Source: Sistotremastrum niveocremeum HHB9708 (lineage: Eukaryota; Basidiomycota; Agaricomycetes; Sistotremastrales; Sistotremastraceae). From it: a stretch of DNA of 64,000 bases. A program made the position numbers and the translations under genes. Positions 13,047-24,683 of this stretch are shown here, piece after piece. Within the stretch, counting starts at the first letter, position 1. Each line of letters opens with the position of its first letter. The DNA is taken from positions 414,692-478,691 of the forward strand of contig KV419412.1 in NCBI GenBank assembly GCA_001630475.1, read 5' to 3'. A model generated the notes under the pieces. That model ran no database searches. It was not told the DNA's origin and saw only the letters and a list, made by a program, of their open reading frames with translations.

Positions 13047-13417
13047 GAGCCTTGTTCGTGGCTGGTTTGTCGAGGCTGTTAACAGCCTACTCCTGAGTGA
13101 GAAGCGGAGAGCTCTGGTAGATATAAGAAAAGACGGTCAAGCTCTGTCGATCACTCCCGCGATAGCTGCCGTTTCTTCACGCCAGGTCACGGTCAACCCA
13201 GAACCACCCCTGATCTCGCTCCCGATGTTCGCAAGCGGCGGCGACGCGGGATCCCTGAAGGCCTGGTGGTGGTTGGCCAGACCAGCGTGCTCTTCTTTCA
13301 AAAACCAGGTCTCATGTGAGAATTCGCTCTAAATATTGGCTCGCGTCTGGCAGGTAAGTGAGCGAGAGTAGGAGTATAGAAGACTATTATAAGTTGTTGG
13401 CGTGACGACACGCGTCT
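13047..13417. other. Intergenic, promoter side of the F-box gene
   Basis: Open frames exist on the plus strand here but none looks like a real exon. The segment probably holds the upstream region of the F-box gene, read leftward. Confidence 0.35.
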
Positions 13418-13907
13418 CTAGAGGGTCAAGGTCTGTTTTATGACATCATCGATATCCCTCGACAACAAATATCCGGCGACACACCGTGCCTTGGAATATT
13501 GGGACAGCACCCTCTTTGGGTTCAGGCACCTTACTGTGGCTCGTGTTAGTCTTCGGACGAACACCGACGCCGGTCGCTCTCGTAGGGTTTCACACACGTC
13601 ACATACTAAGAATATAACGTGAGACTCATTTTCATTCTGGGAGAACTGCGATGAGGCGAATGCTGATATTCACAGAATCACACAATTACTTCCATTACAC
13701 CTTCTCGAAGCATCAAGGACGAGACACATCGATGAAACATGGGAAACGGTCGATGATCAGAATATAGTCTATAGGGCCTCTGCCAGCTATTTGAGCAACA
13801 TATGCTGGCATGCCGATTTGAATGTGACGAAATGAAACAGATGTCCAACTGTGCCCGTCCAAATTGCAAAGTGTCTTGGCCAGATCAAACTTCGAGTTTT
13901 CGGACAT
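13418..13907 (-). CDS. Hypothetical two-exon protein (weak)
   Basis: A possible gene starts at 13907 (MSENSKFDLAKTLCNLDG). If an intron with donor GTTTCATC and acceptor ATATCAG is accepted, it joins a second open exon of about 80 codons that ends at TAG (13418-13420). The second exon contains VFVRRLTRATVRCLNPKR. The donor is weak and I recognise no domain. It could equally be a chance open frame or a decayed gene. Confidence 0.28.
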
Positions 13908-16502
13908 GATTGAAGCTCGAGGAAGTACTAATGGGTTGGTAGAAAGGTGCAAACACCTGAACCGAGGTGATGCGCACCACAGAAAAAAACGTGAATTTTA
14001 CTCGAGAAGATAGAGCCCCGCCAGGGAGAAGAAAAGGAGCGTCAAGTGAAGCAGTCGCTAGAAGAAGGTGAGGTCTCTCAAGGCCTGATCATATCACGTA
14101 CCGGCAGACATTGATGCTTTATCTAACAAGGGCCCCCGACTTCCGGTATAGCTGAGGCTAAACGTCATCCCGAGTTCGATGAACGCGTCATCAAAAATGC
14201 GGCTGAAATCGTTGCCGGTGAAAGAATTGACACATAAGTAGCTAGCAAATGTTGAGTCGGGACTGCTTTGTTGGCCTTATTATAACTCGATCTTGGGCAG
14301 CCATGTATTTGGGAGCGTGTGAGTCGACTAGTCTCGAGATGAATCAATTATGATTTGCCTCACGGTTTGTCCAAAATATCTGAATGCTTGCAACAGAAGC
14401 CAGAAGTGCTTCGTCTGTTTTACTGAGCAGATCACGCCTGACATTCCCAGAATTCCAAATAGTGGGTTGAGAAAGTACACATCCGAAAATTTGCGCAACG
14501 GGCGACGGGTTTCCAAGATTTGTTCGATCTGCGAATGCTGGTTCCCGAGATTTTGCAGGTATCAAATTTCCTTCGTGGACGACGAGAACAGAACGTCAAG
14601 AGCCGAGCGACACAAACGCCTTCTCCGGAAATACACAGACGGAACAGGAAGCCGTGGATTATAGCAGTTGCAATGATCGGGGATGCGTATGGCCATAAGA
14701 ATAGTCATTGTTGTGTAGCCCGAGCGCTATCAGTCATAGGACGCCCCACAGTTCGGGTCTATTGAAATTGTGATAGGGAGCAGTAGGAAATAACTGCTGA
14801 ATCATGCGACCACCGTGTACGCCTATAAAGACGGCCCAGGAAAGGGTAATAAAACCTATAAAACCCGGATCAGTATGTGGATGATCTGTACGAGATTGGT
14901 ACGACATGGATGTCCATCAATCACAAAGGGAATGGTAGCGGAAGACACACGGATTGCGTAGTACTCTTTCAAGGCGGACAGACGACTATCTGGCCATGGT
15001 ACAGCTGTTCGTGGAATCCGCCGCCGCCGGATGTTTCTTGCACCGACCGTCGATTATCACTTCAAGTTGCAGCCCACGGGACGCCTGATCCACCACACCA
15101 TACAGCTTCAGCCCTTGTTCATCTTCATCTTCATCAGCTCTCCTCCGTGCCAACGGCCTCTGTGAAATAACACTCTGAAGATCTTGTCCTGTCGTGAATC
15201 TTGTTGCCAGCTGAATCCACGCTGCGGGACCTCTTTCATCCTCCAGGGGAAAGAAGGAAAGGACTACAAGGATAGTCGGGGGACATGATCAACATGTCTT
15301 CGTGAGGCGTACGCAGGGTGAGTCCTGGAAAATACTTTGGTAAGTTCAATCTCTCTGGAAACTCGAAGGGGCGCCAGGATGGGAAGATTTTCTGCTTGAG
15401 ATCACCGGGCTGTATATGGCCAAAACAATCGTCCGTTGAACCAAACTATGCGCGCTTGGGTATGTTCTCTTTGCTAGAGTGATGATGGGGGACGCCCAGT
15501 CCAAAATCAATATCCCCAAAGATGAGTCGCCGGACCTGCCGCCCTCAGCGTTCGTCGTTGAGGATCTTGAAGGCCATGCCATTCGGAAAGTGATACGATT
15601 CAGCTGCCTTGCTATTTATCCTGTAATGATGCCATATTCTGATATGCAATTTTGTAACAGCCCTCAAAAACGAAACCTTACTTGGCATCGCTCTAAGGAT
15701 CACAAAGAGCTTCACGTATGCAGGAAACCAAATCCAAGCCAAAGCTTTCTGATCATGTGTGCCCGATTACGGTTCTGGTGTCACTGCAAGACTCATCCTC
15801 TGTCATGGGTGAAGCCTTTGCGGTAGTGACGCCTCGAATGATGTGTCTTGTTAGCATCTCTGACCTATAAATTAGCTCCCTTCAACAAATACAGAGATCT
15901 GGACACACTGGGACTGAACGAAGCTACGGCGCACGACGTCCGTCGAGTCACATCGACTGCTCCACGTCACTCAAAAGGCACATCTTGAGCGAGCCTGGTA
16001 CAGATTGGCTCCGGTCGCACAAAAAGTAGAGTAGTTGCACCAACATCGAGGAAAAATCTGACAACGTATTGAAGACGCCGGTTACCAGGCAGACTTGTAG
16101 GAAAGTCAGCTTATGGTATGGAAGGCTTGCGCTGTGCTGTGCTTCAATTGATGTTAATAAGCTGCTTATGATGAGCACATCCAGGATTGTCCGGGTTCAC
16201 TGGACCTCCCACCGTCCAGCTAAGCAGGGAGAATTGGACAGGCGGCATCCTCGCGCACCTGGTCTAGGAATCTGCCGAACAATTCATTCTTGCTTCAAAT
16301 TCCTGACCCGACCACTCCAAAATGTAAAGCCACTCTGCCTCTCCGACTTAAGCCACTCTGCCTCTCCGACTTAAGCCTATATCCCCTTCCAAACTATCCA
16401 CCGATCAACGGCCTATTTTGAGGCCTTCACGCGCTGTACATGTGTGGCCCTATTGAACACTCTTTGCAGTTTCGCGCTCCGCCTTCACAAAAAACCATCA
16501 CA
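13908..16502. other. Long region without a supportable gene
   Basis: Several short open frames occur on both strands (for example minus strand near 14.2-14.6 kb and 15.3-15.7 kb), but none shows a domain or a convincing splice chain. The region may hold decayed genes. A 23-bp tandem duplication lies at about 16325-16373. Confidence 0.35.
16325..16373. repeat. Two-copy 23-bp tandem repeat
   Basis: The unit AGCCACTCTGCCTCTCCGAC plus TTA occurs twice in direct succession, about 130 bp before the short zinc-cluster gene. It may simply be a small replication-slippage duplication in its promoter. Confidence 0.75.
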
Positions 16503-17429
16503 ATGCAAGCTACCAGCTCGATTTCAAGCAATCCGGGAGATGGCCCCGAAAAGAATCGACAAGGAGAAGTTGACAAGCCAACCACAGTGGGCGTCCGCAT
16601 CCGAAGTACAAAGGGTCTGATCTCTATCTTGCCAGATGTCGTCGACGTGAGATTCTGATAAGGATGGACAGCTTGTGATCGCTGTCGAGCCTCAAGAATC
16701 AAGTGTGAACCGAGTGGTCACGATAAGGCATGTCGAAGCTGTCTGAGTCATGAAGTCGGTGAGTCGCACACCCTTTCGTTCTCTCATCGCTCGCAAACCC
16801 CCTATTTCTTCAGAATGTGTTTTCACGTGTAAGGAGCCTAAGATTCCTCATAGTCAAGAAAATGTTACGAACGCATCAACTTAGATCCAACACGCAAACG
16901 AGGACCGCCGAAAGGGTGCGTTTTTCAGGATGTCCTTAGGACCTCCTCTACTCTGAATCCTGATCACGAACTGATTTTCCTGCTCATTGTCTAGCCACTT
17001 GAGAATGGTAGAGAACCAACTCTACGAAGCGGAAGCTATCCTCGGAATCCTGCAATCGCTGCCTGATGGCACTGTCCGTGCCGTTTTCCGAGAGATAGCA
17101 CGAGACCCGATTGCGGGCAGAGTCCTACAGCGAATTGCACAGGAGCCGTACGGAAGATTTGGACTGGATCATGATCATGATCATTATGAGAGTAGGGACT
17201 CCGAAAGCGAAGAAACAGGTGTGCTCTCTGATCACTTCCATCTCACTCGTACCTCATCCGAGTTTGAACCGGACGATTAGCAGGAAGTGTACAATCGGTT
17301 ACCGCCCATCAAGCTAGTCCAAGCGTCGAGTGGCAGGAGCGACTCATTGCAAGGATCACACATGCTGGACCGGACGCCGAGGACGACATCGAATCCGAGG
17401 ACGAAGAAGACGAAGAATCAGACGAGTAG
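16503..17429 (+). CDS. Short Zn(II)2Cys6 protein lacking the regulatory domain
   Basis: The first exon starts at 16503 (MQATSSISSNPG). An intron at 16615-16671 rejoins at the zinc cluster CDRCRASRIKCEPSG, CRSC, and an intron at 16759-16813 precedes the last Cys (ECVFTC). The full C6 pattern is C-x2-C-x6-C-x8-C-x2-C-x6-C. The linker RKRGPPKG follows, then a helical segment (HLRMVENQLYEAEAILGIL). A further intron at about 17220-17280 removes an in-frame stop and leads to a tail rich in Asp and Glu, ending at 17429. The same pre-cluster intron and linker occur in the two regulators to the left. The usual fungal regulatory domain is absent. It is probably a DNA-binding protein, with an acidic tail that could activate. 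Confidence 0.75.
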
Positions 17430-19169
17430 CTCAAGATATAACCAGCACCCTTCTTATGTTGCGATCACTTCGACTCTGAACCGTATCTCTATGCCACCGA
17501 AGGCCCTAAGTTTCTCGTATAGCTGATGATTCGTTTCCCGTGACTGAAGATTTTGAATTTAGGGCTGATAGTGGCACATTGACATAATTCCCGACCTTGA
17601 ATGTCCTGCCGAAAAATACATAAAACCGCATCGTGCGTTTCAGAGTCCATAGCGTTATTGGGTTCATCTCTTTTCTGATAACTATAGTATACGTGGTCCG
17701 GATCTCAGGTATGACTCGTTTGGTACAAATCTCGATATATACAAGTGTATACCGATACGGCGATAGCAAAAGAAACGATTATATTTCTTGATACAAAAGC
17801 AGATTTGGCTTGGTCAGGGTGCGGGCTCAAGAAACACGCTTGAGGAAGCGAAGAGGGAGAATTAACAGCATGACAAAGCGCAAAGGATATTCTACCATTC
17901 GGCGGAATCATAGTGGTCCGGAGCAAGGCGATGGACCACCAGGTATGTGAACGGATTTCGTGCGTTTGGATAATCGGTCGGGTAAGCTGTTTGAACTGTG
18001 AAATAGATGTTTTGATCATCCATGCAGAAAAATAAACCATACGTCGACTGAAAAGAACGCCTTACTTAAACTGCTGTGGTCAAATGCCTCTAGGTTTTCC
18101 TGTCCGAAGCAAGAGAAACATTGGCTTTACGACCGTTCGTGGTGATGATGGAGTCCTTCGCAGTGAAAGACTGATACGTGGGAAGAAGAAATGAAGTGAA
18201 TTCGTTGAGCGGGAACATGGAGAGCCAAAGTCGACGTTGGGGATCGGGAACCGAAAAGACTGTCGATTTTCTGTTCATTGTACACAGTTGCATACACTCC
18301 TATAACACAGGTTGCAGAAGAGACAGTTAGCTACAGCATCGTGGATAGAAAGAAAGCTAATAGAGACGCACCGTCGGCATTCACGTCGCTCGGCAGCAAG
18401 CAAGGATATATAAATTCTTCGATTGACAGGCTGGGGCTCAGGATTCCAGGTGATGTGAGATCATTCAGATGACCATCTTCGGAGGCCGAAGACATGGTTC
18501 TTGATATTGAGAATGATGACCAGGATCGATAATTGTCAGGAACAGCCTGAGCACTGCGGCGGTAAATTCGTGATCATTTTACAGATTTTTGGGCTCACCG
18601 AGTTCATGAAGGCCGCATATTACTCGTAAGAAATGCATGGGAGGACCGCAATTGATATGCTACGACCACAAGACATGCCAACCGCATCGCTGAGCGAAGA
18701 AAGAACTTCAAGCTTAAGTTGGCCCGGGCAAAGGCCGCGGCGTCATCCGCCGAGTCCGAGGTCAGTACTACTAGTGCTGCTCAATTCTTTCATTTTCCGA
18801 GTCAGCGCATCTCTCACGAGTTTCGACGACGTAGACCCTCTTCGAAGCCATCCTCGATTTACTGGCGTCCTATCATCATCCTGGATTGTCATGGTTCCCC
18901 CTGCCTCTCCTGGGATAGCAGCGATATTACTCGTCAGCTGGACGCTATATAAAGCTCGACTAACATGTCAATTAACTCATCTGCTCATCCGAAAAAGCCC
19001 ATTCACTCGTCTTTTAATCAATCCGGGTTTCTTCGTCGCGATAGCCTCATAACTTGCGACACACAAGACCTGCATTGCGTGCAGCCTCGTCATATATTAA
19101 CGACATACCGTATGGATTCCTCGTTATAAGCATGAGGACAAGGTGCGTATCTAATAAACTGGAAGATAT
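17430..19169. other. Intergenic stretch before the DUF6535 array
   Basis: Open frames on the minus strand (17.7-18.3 kb) and plus strand (18.6-19.0 kb) show no recognisable domain and no good splice chain. I do not support a gene here. The segment marks the left border of the tandem array. Confidence 0.35.
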
Positions 19170-19190
19170 TACAAGTGACTGATTTTACTA
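19170..19190 (+). promoter_or_regulatory. Decayed copy of the array promoter block (gene A)
   Basis: The other array genes have ATTGGCTGATTTTCC at this relative place. Here the aligned bases read AGTGACTGATTTTAC, so the inverted CCAAT core is lost. The following block (TGTCAAGG, then CCTCATTGTA) still aligns with the upstream regions of C, F and G. Confidence 0.5.
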
Positions 19191-19400
19191 CTCATTACTA
19201 GAGCTCAGATGATCACGATCAAAGGGCCATGTCAAGGCTGCCTGACGGAAGCCCTCATTGTACACACGACTCCGTGCTCCTGCACCCTTTTCTCTTCCTT
19301 CGTCTTTCTCATCAACTCCCCCATCAACTCCCCCCTCTGACTGGTCTCTTTCCAACATTAGTGGCTGGCCTCCACGCTATCCACGCTCGCCACGCTCGCC

Positions 19401-22400
19401 ATGGCGGATACCGAACACCCGAAGACTCCTCTCACAGTTCCTGCAGCTGCAAATGGGGATTTAGGCTCCAAATTCGACACAATGATTGGATTGATGCAGC
19501 AGCAAAACCAAATAATGGCTGATCAAGGGAAAACTTTGAAAGACCATAGCACGATGTTGGAGACATTAAAGACTGATGCGCTCAAAAGTACGTTCTTTCA
19601 TTTTGGTTAGAGGATGGTGATGAACGAGCGCTAGACGATCAAGCAATGGAAGGACGTAGTCTCAAAGACCGACTCACGTGGAACGTTCTGCGGAAAGAAG
19701 CAAATGTTGAGACTAAAGAAAAGGTCGACGAATGGAAGGACTTGATGCAGTTATCTCTGGTCTTCGTAAGCGCTCTTATTGACCCACGACAAATCCAAGT
19801 GCTGACATCAAGGCTCCCAGAACGCCATTTTCTTGACAGTCGTCACGGCGTTCATTGCACCTGTAATACAGGCATTCACGTCCGTGACAACGAGTTCCAG
19901 CTCTCAATCATTGTCGAAACCGACACTGCCGCCTCTCTCCACGCAATTTGTGGCGTTGTTCTTTTACCTCGCACTCATCGTCAGCGTAAGTTCATTCCAA
20001 ATCGAAGGTGGTTATAAGTAACCTGATGAACTATTCGACCAGATTCTCAACGCTGTTCTTTGCGTGCTTGGCATGCAATGGGCAAGCAGATTGCTCGCCA
20101 CCCCTGTCGGCAAGGACGACTTAGAGCGAACGCTTGCCCACGAGAAACGCCGAGCACTCGCTGAGGGCAAGCTCCTCCCTCTTATGGGCGTCCTCTTCTG
20201 GACGCTGCTTCTCTCCATTGGATTCTTTATCGTGGGCCTCCTCATCCAGCTATGGGCACTTTCGTTCTCGTGCAACAAGCCATCCTTTGTCCTGATTTTT
20301 GGCGCTGCATACGCTACGGCACTATCCATGATTATTCTTGGCGTTATTCTCGCAACGACGTACCATGCTGCGATCACTAAGAACTCGCCGTTTGAGAGTC
20401 CGTTGAGCGCTGCGCTGCGACCAGCGCTTCAATGGTTCAAACTCTCTGATCAGAATAAATGCGTGGAACGCGAATTTGCAGAGGGCTTGAAGGAGAAGAC
20501 CGTCGACCAACTCGTGAGAGCGGAGGAGCAGGACACCGATACGGTGAAAGCGCTCAAGACCTACGCGCGTCTAGTCCTCAACACGACTGATGCCGAGGTT
20601 CTAGAGAGAGCCGTACCCTCGTTCGAGATCGGAGAATGGTACAGCGTTCGAGACACGTTGTGGGACGTCTTCTTGGCTGTGCGGGAGCGATTCCTGGCAA
20701 CAGACACCTCGTTTCGGGTGAAGGACACAGTGCATAAGCAGTTGGTCTACTTTGTAGAATGGGGCGGATGGAGAAGGGATCGGGGGTTGTGGAAAGAGAA
20801 TCTTGAAGGAAATGCAATCACGGAATGGTGTAGAGATCAATGCAAGGATCGGGTCCAAAAATTCCCCGAATATCGCCGACAATTCTTCCCTGCCTGGGTT
20901 TTCTTCACTTCACTCGACCCAGACAACAGCGACCTCCGGGGCCTTATGTCTGATTCCATCTTCGGATCTGAATCATACGAGCACTGTGTCGGCCGAGTTC
21001 TCTCTTCCTTTGACCGAACGAGGGAATTAGGAGACCCGATAGATGCAAGGGAAGATGTCTTCTGGTGGGCTGTCTGGACGTGCGGATATCTCCTCAAAGA
21101 CGGTAGATCAGATGTCATCACCCTCATTGTTGATATGGGTGGTCGATCTTCTATTCTCCGATCTCTGGTCCCGAGTCAGCACGAGCTCATGGACTGGGAT
21201 TTCATCAACGAGGTTGTTGCATTTATCATACGAGGAAACGAAGTTGCTGTATTGGAAGAGATGGCGGAATTCTTCTCTACCCTCCTTGACATCAAACCCG
21301 TGGGGGGTGAACTGCGTGTGATTGAATTCCTGGGATCTCTTCAATCTTGCCCCTACCCTCAGTCTTTTCCTCCACTATCGCTCAACGATTCGGCTCTCAC
21401 TGTCGCATTACAGTGACACACTGATTTATTTCCTCAATCACGGCGGCTTCGAAGGACTCTCCTCCCTTTGGCCGGCTCACGACTTCTTCCAACTCTGCCT
21501 CACGCTATCTTCTGATGACACACCCCAAAGCATGAATAGGCGAGACCGCGCCAAATTCTATCTGGAGCCACATCGAGGTCTCGTTGGTACGTACAGTACT
21601 TTCCCTGAGCGTCTATTTCATTCGTGACGTGTTTTACTAGCTCTCCCGCCACCGTCTCCCGAAGAACTTCGGAATCTCCTCGATGATCTTCAGTCATATC
21701 AACATAACAGGGCCTCAGAAGATCTAGAGAAGAATTTCATTAATGCTGTCATAGAATGTGACTATCTCTCCCGTGAAGGCAGACAAGCTGAGATCAAAGT
21801 CTTTCTGTCGCAATTCGATCGTGTTCCCCTTCTGAGGCTTGTCCTTCAAAATCCACACTTCTCAGGGCAGCGAATCTCGTCTCTCATCCGCGTAATCATA
21901 GAACCAAACGAGCTAGAATGCATAGGCGCTGCTCCGGCTATGCTCGCCAACATTCCGCCGATAGCACGATCTGACGGAGACCTTCCAGTTCTTGCATTCC
22001 TTGCGGCCCTCATTCCATTCCTCCCTCCAGACTACATTGTTCCTCCAGATTTTAATCTCTCTCAGACCATCACACTCTTCATGCAAAATGATCTTAATAA
22101 GCAAACCTGGCGCAAAAATTCAGATACCTTGATGCACTACCTGGATCGGGGAGCTATTGAGACATCATCTGATGTCAACTCTGTCCGACGTTTCCTGAAC
22201 CTCTGTAGGGATCCTTACGATGATGTTTTTGCGTGGTGGAGTCGGGATCACCGAACTGGCGATCATACGCGTGATCGTGCATTGGAACTCTTAGCACAAC
22301 TTGATGCGTCTCGTGAAGGTGCGTGTTATCTTTATTGGGGCCGATTTCAACGTTTCACTCACACGATAATATGACAGGCCTCGCTCAACCGGCTTCTGAA

Positions 22401-22610
22401 GCTGATCTCGTGATGGATACCGCTAATATCCCAGCACCGGTGGAAACCGAAACTGTAGACCACAAAGAATCACCGCCTCATCAAAATTGGCCTGTATTCG
22501 GTCGATGGATAGGGGAGTTGTGGAGAGGGAAGCGAAGAGCACGAGAACCAAGTAATCTTGGGGATGTAGAGATGGCTTTGCGATCACCGGGCACAATTGA
22601 GGATACTTGA
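19401..22610 (+). pseudogene. DUF6535-type membrane protein, array copy A, frameshifted
   Basis: Six exons match the other array members: coiled coil (GDLGSKFDTMIGLMQQQN), DDQAMEGRSL-type exon (here NDQAMEG), first membrane segment (TVVTAFIAPVIQAF), long exon from about 20043, helical C-terminal exon, and tail ending GDVEMALRSPG. Within the long exon, after VIEFLGSL, about 41 bp are missing compared with copy E (the IPSLPSTFTVPQSF stretch). This shifts the frame and gives a stop at 21414-21416. The downstream sequence stays open in the old frame (HGGFEGLSSLWPAHDFFQ), so the damage looks recent. No alternative splice restored the frame. A truncated membrane protein of the N-terminal half could still be made. 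Confidence 0.78.
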
Positions 22611-24500
22611 ATTGTACTGGTCCTACTTTACTTTATATATACCAGAATTCCCTGATGTATTGTCTGGTGTACAAACTTCACTTACAATGGTGAATCGGGC
22701 TACGAACGGAAGAAAATCTCGCGTCTATCACGGCGCGTCGTCACATTTTTTCGCTGTCCCGAGCCCACAGTGATTTCTTTTGGCGCTGACAATCTTACTT
22801 CTCCAAGCTATATAGGTCAGACTCAGTCTGCTACCCCGATCTATGCGAGACTGAATTTTGAGGCTTGGCTCAAACTCCTGGAATCTGAGGACTGGTATTA
22901 CGGAGAAGACAGTTGAATCGCTATGGCGCTTGAATTCCAGAATCCAGGATCGGACACTCGTCAAGCCTCTTGTCCGAGACGTCTAATCAGTTTAATGACT
23001 CTGGGAATAAAATCCCTCTCTTTACAAAATCGACTTGAAGAAAGCGATTGAGACTAGAGCAACAAACAGAGGAAGTGTATAATGGGACTTGTCGAACACT
23101 ATCGGAACGAACAAGGGGGTGTGGAGACCGGGAAAGCACGCCCATTTTGGCATAGGAACGTTTAGCAAGCAATCTGTTTGAAATCACAGTCGTCTTTAGC
23201 AGCGGAGGACGGCTGATAAGATCGTCTGGCAGAACCGCCGAAAGGGTTCTGACATGTTAGACGGTCTAAGCGTGGATCGATTAGTGAGCGGACTGGGATC
23301 GGATGCAAGGGAAGTGTTGAAAGATGAGGTTGAGATGAGGTTGAGACTGAGAGCTGGGATTGATAGGATCCGCCGGGGTTTGCACATGGAGAGTCGAAAG
23401 GTGCAGAAGCATGATCCATCCCATGAGTCCGTGATCAGTGATGACATATCGTTGAGGGGTTTAGAGCCATGAAATTTTTTTGTCAGCCATTGCAGGAGTA
23501 TTGGGAGTTGCCAGAAGCCAGAAATATGCGACAAAAGATATCGATTGATTCGAGGGGCCCGCCCTCAGGGAAAGACCAGCACAACTCTCGTTTAATATCA
23601 ATGTCGCATCAAGAGGACACACATAGTGCTGGAGGAAACGCTCGCTTGTCTGAGCAGGAACATAGGTTAAACATGCCTTCAATGTCGTCCAGACTTGTCC
23701 GAGTTGCGCGACGAACCAATTCATCAGAGGGAACACACTGGGATCCGAAATCTACTTCATTTTGGTCTTGCCATTCCTAAAGATCCTTGCCGTGATCTGG
23801 TTGATATCAGAATCCCCGCTGGTGACATGCCTGCAGCCCTTCAAGCTGTCTGTGAGTGTGAACTGTATGATGTGAAATCAACGAGCAACGGGCACAAGAG
23901 TCGCTTTTAATCCGCGGCAGTTCTGGTTCAGGCAGAAATCAGATTCAGACATCAAGAGTATCCCCAGTTTTTCAAGAACAAGTCGAAAATAGTTGTTCGG
24001 CGAAAATGCGGCATCCAATAAGCGCCGGCGAGCTCTTTCTCTGCTGGACGACGTGCTTGACGATCATGCATTACCTCTGCCTGTGGCGATCTTCTACTGC
24101 CTTCTAGCCTTGATCCATCACGCTCGCGTCATGAATCTCTACTACAATGTATGTTGATTAACTTCAAATGCTGCGTGGATATTCCTGCTCACTCGCATGC
24201 CACCTCACGTCAGTTCCGAGTCTTATTCGACAGGCATCCCGATGCAACCGTGGTCTTCACCTCGATCCAAAACCGAACCACCCACCTCTCAGATTCAGAA
24301 CACCCGGGTACTCATCCTCTCGCCGGATCCAATCATCCGGACCGGAATTGACAGTATTAGTGCCATCGCCGACAACTCTGCGTTGTCCAGTCTCGACACC
24401 TTGAGTAAAGCAGTCTCATCGTGCAGGCATGCCACAGGGTGCTCCTGTGTCTCTGACAGCCTGAACCTCTGGCATTTCTCAGGTGCGAATATAATGACCT
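22611..24500. other. Spacer between array genes A and B
   Basis: Minus-strand open frames at 22.7-23.7 kb overlap in several frames and show no domain. Near 24012 there is the spacer motif AATAAGCGCCGGCGAGCTCT found in other spacers, followed by a possible open segment reading VAIFYCLLALIHHA that resembles one at 33.8 kb. This could be a decayed shared gene. Confidence 0.4.
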
Positions 24501-24540
24501 GCAAATATTTTCATTGGCTAATTTTCCTTGTAGCAGACGC
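24501..24540 (+). promoter_or_regulatory. Array promoter block, gene B
   Basis: Contains GCAAATATTTTCATTGGCTA followed by ATTTTCC, with the inverted CCAAT core (ATTGG) about 171 bp before the ATG at 24684. The same block precedes genes C to G. Confidence 0.7.
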
Positions 24541-24683
24541 CGAAAGCTATGCTCAGGCACGCTCACCACGTTCCCTCAGTGCACCCGCCCTCTCATCTCT
24601 GACACCATCTCTCACACTCCCATCATCTCGAAGCTCCCTCTCCCCAACGCCCGTAGCTCGAGCCCTGTTACATCCTCGTCACC

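Noticed and set aside
14164-14565. Minus-strand frames reading LNPLFGILGMSGVICSVKQ as a membrane protein exon
   Set aside because: The neighbouring frames carry stops, no exon chain could be built, and no family match was recognised.
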